Origin: Stenotrophomonas maltophilia | GTDB lineage: Bacteria; Pseudomonadota; Gammaproteobacteria; Xanthomonadales; Xanthomonadaceae | Assembly: GCF_002205165.1 (NCBI RefSeq) | Contig: NZ_NIVS01000043.1 | Coordinates: 62,001 to 126,000 of the forward strand | Length of the DNA: 64,000 bases | Reading direction: 5' to 3' | Shown: positions 1 through 7,854 of the stretch, piece after piece | How positions within the stretch are numbered: the first letter of the stretch is position 1 | Layout: the number at the start of each line of letters is the position of its first letter | The notes under the pieces: generated by a model | What the model was told of the DNA's origin: nothing | Database searches by the model: none | What the model saw: the letters and a program-made list of their open reading frames with translations, nothing else | Made by a program: the position numbers and the translations under genes

Positions 1-215
1 AGCGCCTGCACCGCCTGGTAGCCAGCATGCCCCTGGAGCAGCTGCTGCTGGAAACCGACGCGCCGGATCAGCCCGATGTGGGGATCCGGGGTGAGCGCAA
101 TGAGCCGGCGCGGTTGCCGGTGATCCTGGCGGCGGTGGCACGCCTGCGCGGGGAACCGGCCGAGGCGATTGCCGCGCAGACCACGGCCAATGCCAAGGCC
201 TTGTTCCGCATCTGA
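1..215 (+). CDS. TatD family metal-dependent DNase, C-terminal fragment
   Basis: The reading frame enters from the left edge (first full codon at base 3) and ends with TGA at 213-215, so only about 70 C-terminal residues are present. The segment containing LLLETDAPDQP is the typical TatD/YjjV metal-site motif near the end of these TIM-barrel hydrolases, where the Asp is a metal ligand. It is followed by the usual helical tail ending in NAKALF. TatD-family proteins are Mg-dependent 3'-5' DNases or repair nucleases in the cytoplasm. The subgroup (TatD, YcfH or YjjV) cannot be decided from this fragment. The gene converges on tcdA. Confidence 0.85.
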   Translation, partial: RLHRLVASMPLEQLLLETDAPDQPDVGIRGERNEPARLPVILAAVARLRGEPAEAIAAQTTANAKALFRI

Positions 216-237
216 GCGGCAGGTAGATCGGTCTGGA

Positions 238-1050
238 TCAGGCCTCGGCGGTCGCCGCACCTTTCTTCGGCTTCATCAACATCTCCAGGGCCTTGCCGAC
301 CGCCGCAAACGCGAATGCGCCGGTGATATGCGTGGCCGCGCCCAGCCCGGCGCCGCAGTCCAGCTTCAGCGCCGCATCGGCGCCCAGGTTCGGGCGGATG
401 CCGCACACGCTGCCATCGGCCTGCGGGTACTTCACGTTTTCCAAGGAGTACACCGCCGGCACGCCGAAGTAACGCGAGGCGTTCTTGGGGAAGTTGAAGT
501 CGCTGCGCAGCTTCTTGCGGATCAGCGCCATCATTGCATCGTGTTCAGTGCGCGAGACATCGCGGATCCGCACCAGGGTGGGATCGGTACGGCCACCGGC
601 GGCGCCAACGGTCAGGATCGGCAGCTTGCGGCGGCGGCACCAGGCGATGGTCTCCACCTTGACCCGGAAGCTGTCGCAGGCATCGATCACCAGATCGAAA
701 TCGCGGTCCAGCAGCTCGACCATGTTGGACACCGTCAGAAACGAAGCGATCGCATCGACGCTGATGTCCGGGTTGATCGCGCGGCAGCGCTCGGCCATCG
801 CCTCGGCCTTGTTGCGGCCGTACTGGCCGGCCAGGGCCGGCAGCTGGCGGTTGGTGTTGGATACGCAGATGTCGTCGGCATCGATCAGGGTCAGATGCCC
901 CACGGCCGTGCGTGCCAAGGCTTCCACCACCCACGAGCCAACGCCGCCCATGCCCACCACCGCCACCCGGCGGGTGGCAAGCAGATCCACGGTGCCTACC
1001 CCATACAACCGGTCGATGCCGGCAAATCGTTCGCGCAATACGTCGTTCAT
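238..1050 (-). CDS. tcdA: tRNA threonylcarbamoyladenosine dehydratase TcdA (CsdL/YgdL)
   Basis: This is a 270-residue E1/MoeB/ThiF-fold protein of normal TcdA length. After a short N-terminal helix it has the ATP-binding loop VGMGGVGSW (about 32-40), then DADDICVSNTNRQ (nucleotide and adenylation site) and a C-terminal family region. TcdA uses ATP to dehydrate t6A37 of ANN-decoding tRNAs to cyclic ct6A in the cytoplasm. The start codon at 1050 has no close competitor. It stands alone, divergent from the cytochrome-like gene at 1147 with about 96 bases between them. Assignment to TcdA rather than another E1-like enzyme rests on whole-length similarity and is strong. Confidence 0.93.
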   Translation of the reverse strand: MNDVLRERFAGIDRLYGVGTVDLLATRRVAVVGMGGVGSWVVEALARTAVGHLTLIDADDICVSNTNRQLPALAGQYGRNKAEAMAERCRAINPDISVDAIASFLTVSNMVELLDRDFDLVIDACDSFRVKVETIAWCRRRKLPILTVGAAGGRTDPTLVRIRDVSRTEHDAMMALIRKKLRSDFNFPKNASRYFGVPAVYSLENVKYPQADGSVCGIRPNLGADAALKLDCGAGLGAATHITGAFAFAAVGKALEMLMKPKKGAATAEA

Positions 1051-1146
1051 GCATCCATTTTAATGTGCGCAGGCCGGCACCGGTACGCGCCGTGGACAGG
1101 ACGCGTCGTACCATCGCCGCAGCCACCTTCAAGGAAGCCCTTCACC

Positions 1147-1587
1147 ATGAACGACCCCGTGACCCCGTCGCGCCGCCCGTCCGCCGCCTACCGCTATCTG
1201 TTCGTCGGCCTGCTCGGGCTGGTGATCGGCCTGATCGCCACGGTGATGGTCTCGCGCGCCATCCAGGCCCGCCAGGACCCCTTCCCGGATTCGCTGATGC
1301 ACGTGATGAACCGCCAGGTGGAGCTGCTGCAGGCCGCGCAGGCGCAGAACCGCTGCAGCCTGGCCGACACCGTGCCGCGCCTGCAGACGCTGCGCTCGCT
1401 GTCCAATGATCTGGACCTGGCCTTCCCCGGCTTGAAGGACAGCCAAGGCTTCCAGCAGCACGCCAGCGCCCTGCGCGCCACGCTCAACGAGGCATTGGCG
1501 GCGCCGCCGACCGACTGCCCGGGGATGGCCACGCTGGTCGAAAAGATCCAGACCGACTGCAAGGCCTGCCACCAGGATTTCCGCTGA
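1147..1587 (+). CDS. membrane-anchored cytochrome c'-like monoheme protein
   Basis: The protein has 146 residues. A short cytoplasmic N-terminus is followed by one hydrophobic segment (about 17-36) and a roughly 105-residue, mostly helical soluble part. This ends in CKACHQDFR, so the CxxCH heme motif (C138-H142) is four residues from the C-terminus. That placement is characteristic of cytochrome c' and c-556 four-helix bundles (Cytochrom_C_2). The anchor has no obvious cleavage site, so the heme domain should be tethered in the periplasm. A far longer upstream frame exists, but ATG 1147 has an AAGGA-type ribosome site about 12 bases before it and begins just before the anchor. The role (electron carrier, NO or ligand binding) is unknown. 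Its heme would be attached by a Ccm system such as the one at 55.2-62 kb. Confidence 0.72.
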   Translation: MNDPVTPSRRPSAAYRYLFVGLLGLVIGLIATVMVSRAIQARQDPFPDSLMHVMNRQVELLQAAQAQNRCSLADTVPRLQTLRSLSNDLDLAFPGLKDSQGFQQHASALRATLNEALAAPPTDCPGMATLVEKIQTDCKACHQDFR

Positions 1588-1705
1588 TTCATCTTCCAGC
1601 CACGCTGGCAGCCCGGGATTGGCACGCTGTTCACGCAGCACAGGACACGATCTGCCCCATGCGCACCAGACGCATTCGACCACCCCTCTGGCCAGGAGAT
1701 ACACC

Positions 1706-2191
1706 ATGAAGATTCAACTGATCGCCGCCGCTGCTGTTGCCACCGTCGCCCTGGCTGGCTGTGCCACCACCTCGCCCGGCTACGGCAGCAGTGGTTACAA
1801 CAACGGCTACGGCAATTCCGGCGGCAACTACAACACCAACCGTTGCGCCGACTGCGGCATCGTGACCCGCATCAACCAGGTCGCTTCGGGCCGCAGCGCG
1901 CCGAGCGCGACCGGCGCGGTGCTGGGCGGCATCGTCGGCGCGGTCGCCGGCCATGAAATCTCCGACCACACCGGCGGCAGCCGCGGCAACAAGAACATCG
2001 CCGCCGCCGCAGGCGCCGTGGGTGGTGCACTGGCCGGCAACCAGATCCAGAAGAACGTCACCAGCGATACCTTCGACATCACGGTGCGCATGGATGATGG
2101 CCGTACCGTCGTCGTCAACCAGCGCGATCTGGGCGGCATCCGCGAGAACACCTACGTCCGCGTGGTCAACGGCAAGGTGATCCTGCGCTGA
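1706..2191 (+). CDS. glycine-zipper 2TM outer-membrane lipoprotein (SlyB/PcP family-like)
   Basis: The product is a 161-residue precursor. The signal peptide ends in a lipobox (LAGC, Cys about 19), giving a lipoprotein. A Gly/Tyr/Asn-rich linker (about 20-50) is followed by a Cys-x-x-Cys pair (CADC). Then come two glycine-zipper hydrophobic stretches (AVLGGIVGAVAGHEI and AAAAGAVGGALAGNQI) and a C-terminal beta-rich domain ending VNGKVILR. This matches Glycine zipper 2TM / SlyB-type envelope lipoproteins, which contribute to outer-membrane integrity. ATG 1706 follows an AGGAGA ribosome site. A strong hairpin terminator follows at 2219-2248. The exact subfamily and function are not known. Confidence 0.82.
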   Translation: MKIQLIAAAAVATVALAGCATTSPGYGSSGYNNGYGNSGGNYNTNRCADCGIVTRINQVASGRSAPSATGAVLGGIVGAVAGHEISDHTGGSRGNKNIAAAAGAVGGALAGNQIQKNVTSDTFDITVRMDDGRTVVVNQRDLGGIRENTYVRVVNGKVILR

Positions 2192-2218
2192 GCTGCCTGG
2201 CAGCCCGCGCATGGAATA

Positions 2219-2248
2219 GAAAAGGGCCCGCTTGCGCGGGCCCTTTTC
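2219..2248. terminator. bidirectional Rho-independent terminator
   Basis: The arms AAAAGGGCCCGC and GCGGGCCCTTTT pair perfectly around a TTGC loop. A-rich and T-rich ends flank both sides, so it can terminate both the lipoprotein gene (+) and the convergent cold shock gene (-). Confidence 0.88.
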
Positions 2249-2279
2249 ATGTCTCAACCAGGCAGGACCCGGCGTGCGC

Positions 2280-2483
2280 TCAGAGCGGCTTGACCTTGTC
2301 GGCCTGCAGGCCCTTCTGGCCAGTCACCACTTCGAACTCGACCGCTTGCCCTTCCTTCAGGCTCTTGAAGCCCTGGGATTCGATCGCGCGGAAGTGCACG
2401 AACACATCTTCGCCGCTCTCACGGCTGATGAACCCGAAACCCTTCGCGTCGTTGAACCACTTGACGGTGCCCTTCTCAGCCAT
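2280..2483 (-). CDS. CspA-family cold shock protein
   Basis: This 67-residue single cold shock domain begins [22 protein letters not shown]1 (KGFGFI) and RNP2 (VFVHF) are intact. It is a small single-stranded nucleic-acid-binding RNA chaperone. AGGGAG precedes the ATG. The 230-base region upstream (2484-2715) has no gene and must hold its promoter and leader, together with the promoter of the divergent membrane gene at 2716. Cold induction cannot be judged from sequence. Which csp paralogue it is cannot be decided either. Confidence 0.95.
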   Translation of the reverse strand: MAEKGTVKWFNDAKGFGFISRESGEDVFVHFRAIESQGFKSLKEGQAVEFEVVTGQKGLQADKVKPL

Positions 2484-2715
2484 CTCAGCTACTCCCTAAC
2501 TGTCTTGTTGTTGGATACACCCGTACAGGCGGCTGACAGCAAGGGGGAAGCGAGGTGCAACGATGCAGCGGATCTGGAAGATCTACCATCATCAGGCCAC
2601 GATCCACGGTGACCTTGCCAAGCTCAGCGTCTGCAACTTAACCCGGGCAAAACGAAAAAGCAACTAGCCAAAAGCTTCCGATGTCAACCCCATTTCAGGA
2701 ACCATACTCGAGAGC

Positions 2716-3201
2716 ATGGACCCTTCATTCATCTTTCATCTGCTAGCCGTCCTGCTGGTGCTGGTCGGCATGGCCGGCATCATCCTTCCCGCCCTGCCCG
2801 GAATCCCCCTGGTCTTCGCCGGCCTGCTGCTGGCCGCCTGGGCGGACGACTTCGCGCATGTGGGCTGGCTGCCACTGACAGTGCTCGGTCTGCTGACGCT
2901 GGTATCGTTCGCGGTGGATATCCTCGCCACGGTGGTCGGGGCGCAACGCGTGGGTGCCAGCCGCAAGGCGCTGTGGGGCACCTTCGTTGGCAGCATCGTC
3001 GGCCTGTTCTTCATGCCGATCGGCCTGTTCGTGGGGCCATTGGCCGGTGCGCTGCTTGGCGAGTACTGGCACACCCGCGAGCTCGGCCGCTCCACCAAGG
3101 TGGGGCTGGCGACGTGGCTCGGCATTCTGCTCGGGTTCGCGCTGAAGCTGGCGCTGGTAATCGCGATGCTGGGGCTGTTCGCGTTCGCGTGGTTCTTCTG
3201 A
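2716..3201 (+). CDS. DUF456 family inner-membrane protein
   Basis: This 161-residue, strongly hydrophobic protein has about four to five transmembrane stretches. Features typical of DUF456 are the early ILPALPGIPLVFAGLLLAAW segment, a central FAVDILATVVGAQRVGASR loop and Gly-rich helices (GSIVGLFFMPIGLFVGPLAGALLGEY). No enzymatic motif is visible, and family function is unknown. It is a single gene, divergent from the cold shock gene, with the pldA signal sequence beginning 150 bases downstream. The start is the first in-frame ATG, immediately preceding the first membrane helix. Confidence 0.82.
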   Translation: MDPSFIFHLLAVLLVLVGMAGIILPALPGIPLVFAGLLLAAWADDFAHVGWLPLTVLGLLTLVSFAVDILATVVGAQRVGASRKALWGTFVGSIVGLFFMPIGLFVGPLAGALLGEYWHTRELGRSTKVGLATWLGILLGFALKLALVIAMLGLFAFAWFF

Positions 3202-3350
3202 CCGGCAGCGGCGGGACGGCTTCACGCCCTGACCACACCCGTGACCGGCATAAACCGGATCAGATCGACCGTGTCGTGCGCTGGCGGGAACAGCTTGCAG
3301 CGGCCACACTGTGCCGGTTGACCCATTCATTCTTGTCGCGTGGCCTTCCC

Positions 3351-4517
3351 ATGACCCTCCCCCGCCCTCGTTCCGCCCTGTTCACCGCGTTGGCCCTGGC
3401 CGGCACCGCCCTGCCCGCCGCGGCGCAGGAAGCCGCCCCCACCCCGGCGACGCCGGAAGCCTGCGCACTGGTCGATACGGACGCGGCGCGCCTGGCCTGT
3501 TACGACAAGCTGTTCGGCCGCACCCCCGATGTGACGTTGGCCGCCGATGCCGCCGCCACGGCCGCCAAGCAGGAGCGCCGCGAGGAGCGCCAGGCCGCGC
3601 GCAGCGCCGACGCCGATGCGCCGGCCGCGCAGCGGGTCAAGCAGCGGCTGGGCGAGGTGTTCAAGAACGACGGCCACCAGGACGCCCTGGCCAATGCCGG
3701 CAAAGGCTCGCTGCTGGACAGCCGCTGGGAGCTGGCCCAGGACTCCAAGCTGGGTGCCTTCCAGCTGCGCGCCTACAAGCCGGTCTACCTGCTGCCCGCC
3801 TTCTGGACCAGCGACAAGAACCAGATGCCGCAGTCGCCCAATCCGGTCAATACGGTCACCACCTCCCAGCAGCTGGACAGCGCCGAGCTGAAATTCCAGC
3901 TCAGTTTCAAGACCAAGGTGGTGGAGAACCTGTTCGGCGACAACGGCGATATCTGGGCCGGCTACACCCAGAGCTCGCGCTGGCAGGCCTACAACGCCGA
4001 CAACTCGCGCCCGTTCCGTGAAACGAACTACGAGCCGGAAGTGATGCTGCTGTTCCGCAACGGCTACTCGATCGGCGGCTGGCGCGGACGCATGAGCGGG
4101 ATCGGCATCAACCACATGTCCAACGGCCGCGCCGATCCGCTCTCGCGCAGCTGGAACCGGGTGATCGCCACCGTCGGCCTGGACCGCGAGAACTGGGCGC
4201 TGGTGCTGCGCCCGTGGTACCGCATTCCGGAAGACCGCAAGGACGACAACAATCCGGACATTTCCGATTACATGGGCCGCGGCGACGCGACCCTGACCTG
4301 GAACAAGAACGGTCACGAGGTCTCGCTGATGGCGCGGCACTCGCTGCGCGGCGGCGACCGCTCGCACGGCGCCCTGCAGCTCGATTACGGCTTCCCGATC
4401 AGCAATCTGCTGCGCGGCCACGTGCAGATCTTCGATGGCTACGGCGAGAGCATGATCGACTACAACCACAAGGCCACCTATGTAGGCCTGGGTGTGTCGC
4501 TGCTGGAGTGGTATTGA
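3351..4517 (+). CDS. pldA: outer-membrane phospholipase A PldA
   Basis: The protein has 388 residues: a signal peptide (about 1-22), an N-terminal extension of about 110 residues, then the OMPLA beta barrel. Catalytic residues are visible as H255 and S257 in NHMSNG and N269 in RSWNR. The Ser-Asn spacing of 12 matches the E. coli enzyme. Downstream are the conserved LRPWYRIPE, NPDISDYMGRG and YGESMIDYN segments and a C-terminal aromatic residue (LLEWY). PldA hydrolyses misplaced outer-leaflet phospholipids as a Ca-dependent dimer. The extension contains CALVDTDAARLACYDKLFGR, a Cys-pair motif absent from E. coli PldA. The stop codon overlaps the arsC start by one base, so the two genes are probably translationally coupled. 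Confidence 0.93.
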   Translation: MTLPRPRSALFTALALAGTALPAAAQEAAPTPATPEACALVDTDAARLACYDKLFGRTPDVTLAADAAATAAKQERREERQAARSADADAPAAQRVKQRLGEVFKNDGHQDALANAGKGSLLDSRWELAQDSKLGAFQLRAYKPVYLLPAFWTSDKNQMPQSPNPVNTVTTSQQLDSAELKFQLSFKTKVVENLFGDNGDIWAGYTQSSRWQAYNADNSRPFRETNYEPEVMLLFRNGYSIGGWRGRMSGIGINHMSNGRADPLSRSWNRVIATVGLDRENWALVLRPWYRIPEDRKDDNNPDISDYMGRGDATLTWNKNGHEVSLMARHSLRGGDRSHGALQLDYGFPISNLLRGHVQIFDGYGESMIDYNHKATYVGLGVSLLEWY

Positions 4518-4870
4518 TGGCGGTGACGATCTGGCACAACCCGCGCTGCAGCAATTCGCGCGGGGCGTTGGAGATCCTGCGTGAGCACGGCATCGACCCG
4601 GTGGTGATCGAATACCTCAGGACGCCGCCGGACCGCGTCACCCTGGCCGCCCTGATCACGCGCATGGGCATCGCCCCGCGTGAGCTGCTGCGCACCAAGG
4701 AAGCCGCCTACGGTTCGCTTGGACTGGACGACCTGGGCCTTCCCGATGCGACGCTGATCGAGGCGATGGTCGCCCACCCAGACCTGATCAACCGCCCGAT
4801 CGTGGAAACCGCGCAGGGGGCGCGCCTGTGCCGGCCGCCGGAGACCGTGCTGGAGATCCTGCCGGCATGA
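4517..4870 (+). CDS. arsC: ArsC-family arsenate reductase (glutaredoxin-dependent type)
   Basis: This 117-residue thioredoxin-fold protein begins AVTIWHNPRCSNSRGALEIL, with the ArsC catalytic Cys at 11. Conserved arginines lie in LLRTKE, INRPIV and ARLCRPPE, the last two being the arsenate-binding segments of E. coli-type ArsC. The C-terminal VLEILPA is also typical. This form reduces arsenate to arsenite using glutathione and glutaredoxin. ATG 4517 overlaps the pldA TGA (TGATG). No arsB, arsR or acr3 gene is nearby, so this may be a housekeeping ArsC-like reductase and not part of a resistance operon. Confidence 0.85.
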   Translation: MAVTIWHNPRCSNSRGALEILREHGIDPVVIEYLRTPPDRVTLAALITRMGIAPRELLRTKEAAYGSLGLDDLGLPDATLIEAMVAHPDLINRPIVETAQGARLCRPPETVLEILPA

Positions 4871-4879
4871 TGCCGCGCC

Positions 4880-5239
4880 TCAGCCGCCTCCGCAGCGGCT
4901 GATACACCGGTTGCGATCCTCACCGCAGGTCAGTGCGGGCAGCCGGTTGCGGCAGTAATCGCTGCTGGCCTGGCAGGCCTTGCGCAGGTCCGGATTGTCG
5001 ATCTTCTCGCACTTCGCATCGCGCTGGGTCGCTACCCCGGCGCCACAGCTGTCATCGCTGCTGAATCCCGTGCGGGTGCCGATGCAGCTGTCGTACTGGG
5101 CCTGGCAGTGGTCCATGCACTGGTTGGCGGCGGTGACATCGCGCAGGCTGGGCGCGGAATACTGGTCGCCCTCGGTGCTGCAGGCGGTCAGCAACAGGCC
5201 CAGTACGGCCAGCACAGTGGTGTGGAAACTCCTTGGCAT
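4880..5239 (-). CDS. cysteine-rich small lipoprotein, unknown function
   Basis: The predicted precursor has 119 residues. The signal peptide ends in LLLTAC (lipobox). The mature part is short, polar and rich in cysteines (motifs CMDHCQAQYDSC, CGAG, CEKI, CQASSDYC, CGEDRNRCISRCGGG). The spacing suggests several disulfides in a periplasmic, helical cysteine-motif protein. ATG 5239 is preferred because AAGGAG lies five bases upstream. An in-frame GTG six bases earlier overlaps that ribosome site. It converges on arsC. I do not recognise the family beyond conserved hypothetical lipoprotein. Confidence 0.7.
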   Translation of the reverse strand: MPRSFHTTVLAVLGLLLTACSTEGDQYSAPSLRDVTAANQCMDHCQAQYDSCIGTRTGFSSDDSCGAGVATQRDAKCEKIDNPDLRKACQASSDYCRNRLPALTCGEDRNRCISRCGGG

Positions 5240-5347
5240 GGTCACTCCTTGGTGAAGGACGCCGGCAAGTGGGCGCGCAGCCCCTGATCATCCTTGAACG
5301 GCACACGCCCGACTCTAGCAGCACGTCATTGCGTCCTGCCATTGGCC

Positions 5348-5983
5348 TCAGCGCCAGTCGGTGATGCCCTCGCGCCGGTAGACCTCGGCGAACGCCGGGC
5401 GTGCTTTCAAGCGGTCCGCATAAGCCTTCAAGGCCGGCCAGGTGTCGCTGGGCGTGGGCATGTTGCGTGACCAGCGCATCAGCATCACCAGCATGAAATC
5501 GACCACGCTCAACGACTCGCCCAGCACGTAAGGATGTCGCGTGGACAGGTGCTCGGCCAGATGCTGCCACGCGCCCTCCAGCCGTTCGCGTGCGCGCTGC
5601 CGGGTCGCGTCCACGTGTTCGGTGCCGGCCATTTCCTGCGGATAGAACCACGCCCGGTACGCCGGCTGCACGGTATTGGCACACCAGAACATCCAGCGGT
5701 AGGCCTCGGCGCGCGCGGCGCTGCCCACAGCCGGCAACAGGCCCGCCTCGGGGTGCCGGTCGGCCAGGTGCAGGGCGATCGCCGCAGCCTCGGTCAGGAC
5801 CTGGCCGTCGAGAATCAACGTCGGCACCAGGCCCGCCGGATTCAAGGCGAGATACGCCGGGTCCTTGTGCTCGCGCTTGTCGAAATCCAGCAGCACCAGA
5901 TCATGCTCGATCTGCAGTTCCAGCAACAGCCAGTGCACGACCAGCGCGGCGGTGCTCGGTGATCCGTACAGCGTGGTGCGCAT
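5348..5983 (-). CDS. glutathione S-transferase family protein
   Basis: This 211-residue protein has a normal two-domain GST layout. The N-terminal thioredoxin-like domain (MRTTLYGSPSTAALVVHWLL) has a Ser-rich catalytic region, the cis-Pro motif NPAGLVPTL (about 49-57) and the glutathione-binding L-TEAAAI. A helical C-terminal domain contains the N-capping-type LGESLSVVDFMLVML. It is cytosolic and may conjugate or reduce with glutathione. The substrate is not predictable. It is monocistronic. The fumarase terminator at 6098-6123 lies between it and the upstream fumarase gene. Confidence 0.88.
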   Translation of the reverse strand: MRTTLYGSPSTAALVVHWLLLELQIEHDLVLLDFDKREHKDPAYLALNPAGLVPTLILDGQVLTEAAAIALHLADRHPEAGLLPAVGSAARAEAYRWMFWCANTVQPAYRAWFYPQEMAGTEHVDATRQRARERLEGAWQHLAEHLSTRHPYVLGESLSVVDFMLVMLMRWSRNMPTPSDTWPALKAYADRLKARPAFAEVYRREGITDWR

Positions 5984-6097
5984 GTGGTGGGCCCTGTCGA
6001 GGAAGGCTCACATTATGCGCGCGGCACGCACGCCGCTGGACATGCCTCGCGGCGAAAGCATCCAGCAACGGTTGATGGCGACCGGATTGGCCAACGG

Positions 6098-6123
6098 AAA
6101 ACGGCGCCCTTGGGCGCCGTTTT
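6098..6123 (-). terminator. Rho-independent terminator after class I fumarase
   Basis: The arms AAAACGGCGCCC and GGGCGCCGTTTT form a perfect palindrome about 60 bases beyond the fumarase stop codon, with a T-run on the minus strand. It lies upstream of the GST gene, separating the two transcription units. Confidence 0.85.
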
Positions 6124-6182
6124 CGTATCAGCAGCGTATCGGCGCGTTGCCGCTACCTGCCGCGATGCATCGATCGGATGCC

Positions 6183-7700
6183 TCAGGCCACCACGACCGG
6201 AATCTTGCCGATTCGGGCCTGCCATTCACGCGGGCCGGTCTGGTGCACGGACTCACCGGTGGAATCCACCGCCACGGTGACCGGCATGTCCTGCACGGTG
6301 AACTCGTAGATCGCTTCCATGCCAAGATCGGCGAAGCCGACCACCTTGGCCGCTTTGATCGCCTTGGACACCAGGTACGCCGAGCCGCCGACCGCCATCA
6401 GGTAGGCCGACTTGTTGTCACGGATCGCCTCGATCGCCGCCGGGCCGCGCTCGGCCTTGCCGACCATGCCCAGCAGGCCGGTCTGTTCCAGCACCTGGCG
6501 GGTGAACTTGTCCATGCGGGTGGCGGTGGTCGGGCCGGCCGGGCCCACCACTTCGTCGCGCACCGGATCGACCGGGCCCACGTAGTAGATGAAGCGGCCC
6601 TTGAGGTCCACCGGCAGCGGCTCGCCCTTGTCCAGCATTTCGACCATGCGCTTGTGCGCGGCGTCGCGGCCGGTCAGCAGCTTGCCGTTGAGCAGCAGGG
6701 TCTGGCCCGGCTTCCAGCTGGCCACGTCTTCCGGGGTGACCGTGTCCAGATCGACACGGGTGCCCTTGGAGGCGTCATAGGTGATCTGCGGCCAGTCTTC
6801 CAGCGACGGCGGATCGAGCATCACCGGGCCACTGCCATCCAGGGTGAAGTGCGCATGGCGGGTGGCCGCGCAGTTCGGGATCATTGCCACCGGCAGGTTG
6901 GCCGCGTGGGTCGGGAAGTCCTTGACCTTGATGTCCAGCACGGTAGTCAGGCCGCCCAGGCCCTGCGCACCGATGCCCAGCGCGTTGACCTTGTCGAACA
7001 GTTCCAGGCGCAGTTCTTCGGCACGGTTGGAGGCGCCACGGGCCTTGAGCTCGTTGATGTCGATCGGCTCCATCAGCGATTCCTTGGCCAGCAACATCGC
7101 CTTCTCGGCGGTGCCACCGATGCCGATACCGAGCATCCCCGGCGGGCACCAGCCGGCGCCCATGGTCGGCACGGTCTTGAGCACCCAGTCCACGATCGAG
7201 TCGGACGGGTTGAGCATGGCGAACTTGCTCTTGGCTTCCGAACCACCGCCCTTGGCCGCGACGATCACCTCCACGGTGTCACCCGGCACGACCTTGACGT
7301 TGACCACGCCGGGCGTGTTGTCCTTGGTGTTGATGCGCTTGCCGGCCGGATCGGCCAGCACCGAGGCGCGCAGTTTGTTGTCCGGGTAGTTGTAGGCCCG
7401 GCGCACGCCTTCGTTGGCCATGTCTTCCACGCCCATCGTGGCGTCGTCCCAGCGCACGTTCATGCCAATTTCCAGGAACACGGTGACGATGCCGGTGTCC
7501 TGGCAGATCGGCCGGTGGCCTTCGGCGCACATGCGCGAGTTGATCAGGATCTGGGCCATCGCCTCCTTCGCGGCCGGCGACTCTTCGCGCTCATAGGCAG
7601 CGTTGAGGCTCTTGATGTAATCGACCGGGTGGTAGTACGAGATGTACTGCAGCGCGTCGGCGATGGACTGGATGAGGTCTTCCTGCTTGATCGATGTCAC
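6183..7700 (-). CDS. fumA: class I (4Fe-4S) fumarate hydratase
   Basis: This 505-residue fused alpha/beta class I fumarase interconverts fumarate and malate in the TCA cycle. Cluster-ligand cysteines appear in RPICQDTGIV (C66), in MGAGWCPPGMLGIGIGG and in PNCAATRHAHF. The C-terminal beta domain carries GRDAAHKRM and GPAGPTTATRMDKF. The start is a GTG at 7700; the ribosome site is weak. The gene is monocistronic, with a terminator at 6098-6123. The cluster makes this type oxidant- and iron-sensitive. The symbol follows the E. coli FumA/FumB type, because A and B cannot be separated by sequence inspection. Confidence 0.93.
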   Translation of the reverse strand: MTSIKQEDLIQSIADALQYISYYHPVDYIKSLNAAYEREESPAAKEAMAQILINSRMCAEGHRPICQDTGIVTVFLEIGMNVRWDDATMGVEDMANEGVRRAYNYPDNKLRASVLADPAGKRINTKDNTPGVVNVKVVPGDTVEVIVAAKGGGSEAKSKFAMLNPSDSIVDWVLKTVPTMGAGWCPPGMLGIGIGGTAEKAMLLAKESLMEPIDINELKARGASNRAEELRLELFDKVNALGIGAQGLGGLTTVLDIKVKDFPTHAANLPVAMIPNCAATRHAHFTLDGSGPVMLDPPSLEDWPQITYDASKGTRVDLDTVTPEDVASWKPGQTLLLNGKLLTGRDAAHKRMVEMLDKGEPLPVDLKGRFIYYVGPVDPVRDEVVGPAGPTTATRMDKFTRQVLEQTGLLGMVGKAERGPAAIEAIRDNKSAYLMAVGGSAYLVSKAIKAAKVVGFADLGMEAIYEFTVQDMPVTVAVDSTGESVHQTGPREWQARIGKIPVVVA

Positions 7701-7819
7701 GACTTGCTCGCTTGCTGGAGGCTGGCGGGGGTTGAACCGCCGATTTTAACAAGGACCGCCCGGCGGCGTTGAGAATCGCTCGCGGCCGCGGCTTTTGGTG
7801 CACAGTGGCCGCCCAGCCC

Positions 7820-7846
7820 TGTCACAGCGGCCCGCCCGGCCGCGTC
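7820..7846 (+). promoter_or_regulatory. ECF41 sigma promoter of the sigma factor's own gene
   Basis: TGTCACA at 7820-7826 and CGTC at 7843-7846 are separated by exactly 16 bases. This is the consensus published for ECF41 sigma factors. CGTC ends only eight bases before ATG 7855, so transcription would begin at or next to the start codon and the mRNA would be nearly leaderless. Confidence 0.88.
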
Positions 7847-7854
7847 CTCCCGGC

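Noticed and set aside
4517..4870. Arsenic resistance operon
   Set aside because: Only an ArsC-family gene is present. No arsR, arsB, acr3 or arsH homologue adjoins it.
5240..5245. GTG start two codons upstream for the Cys-rich lipoprotein
   Set aside because: This GTG overlaps the AAGGAG ribosome site that fits ATG 5239.
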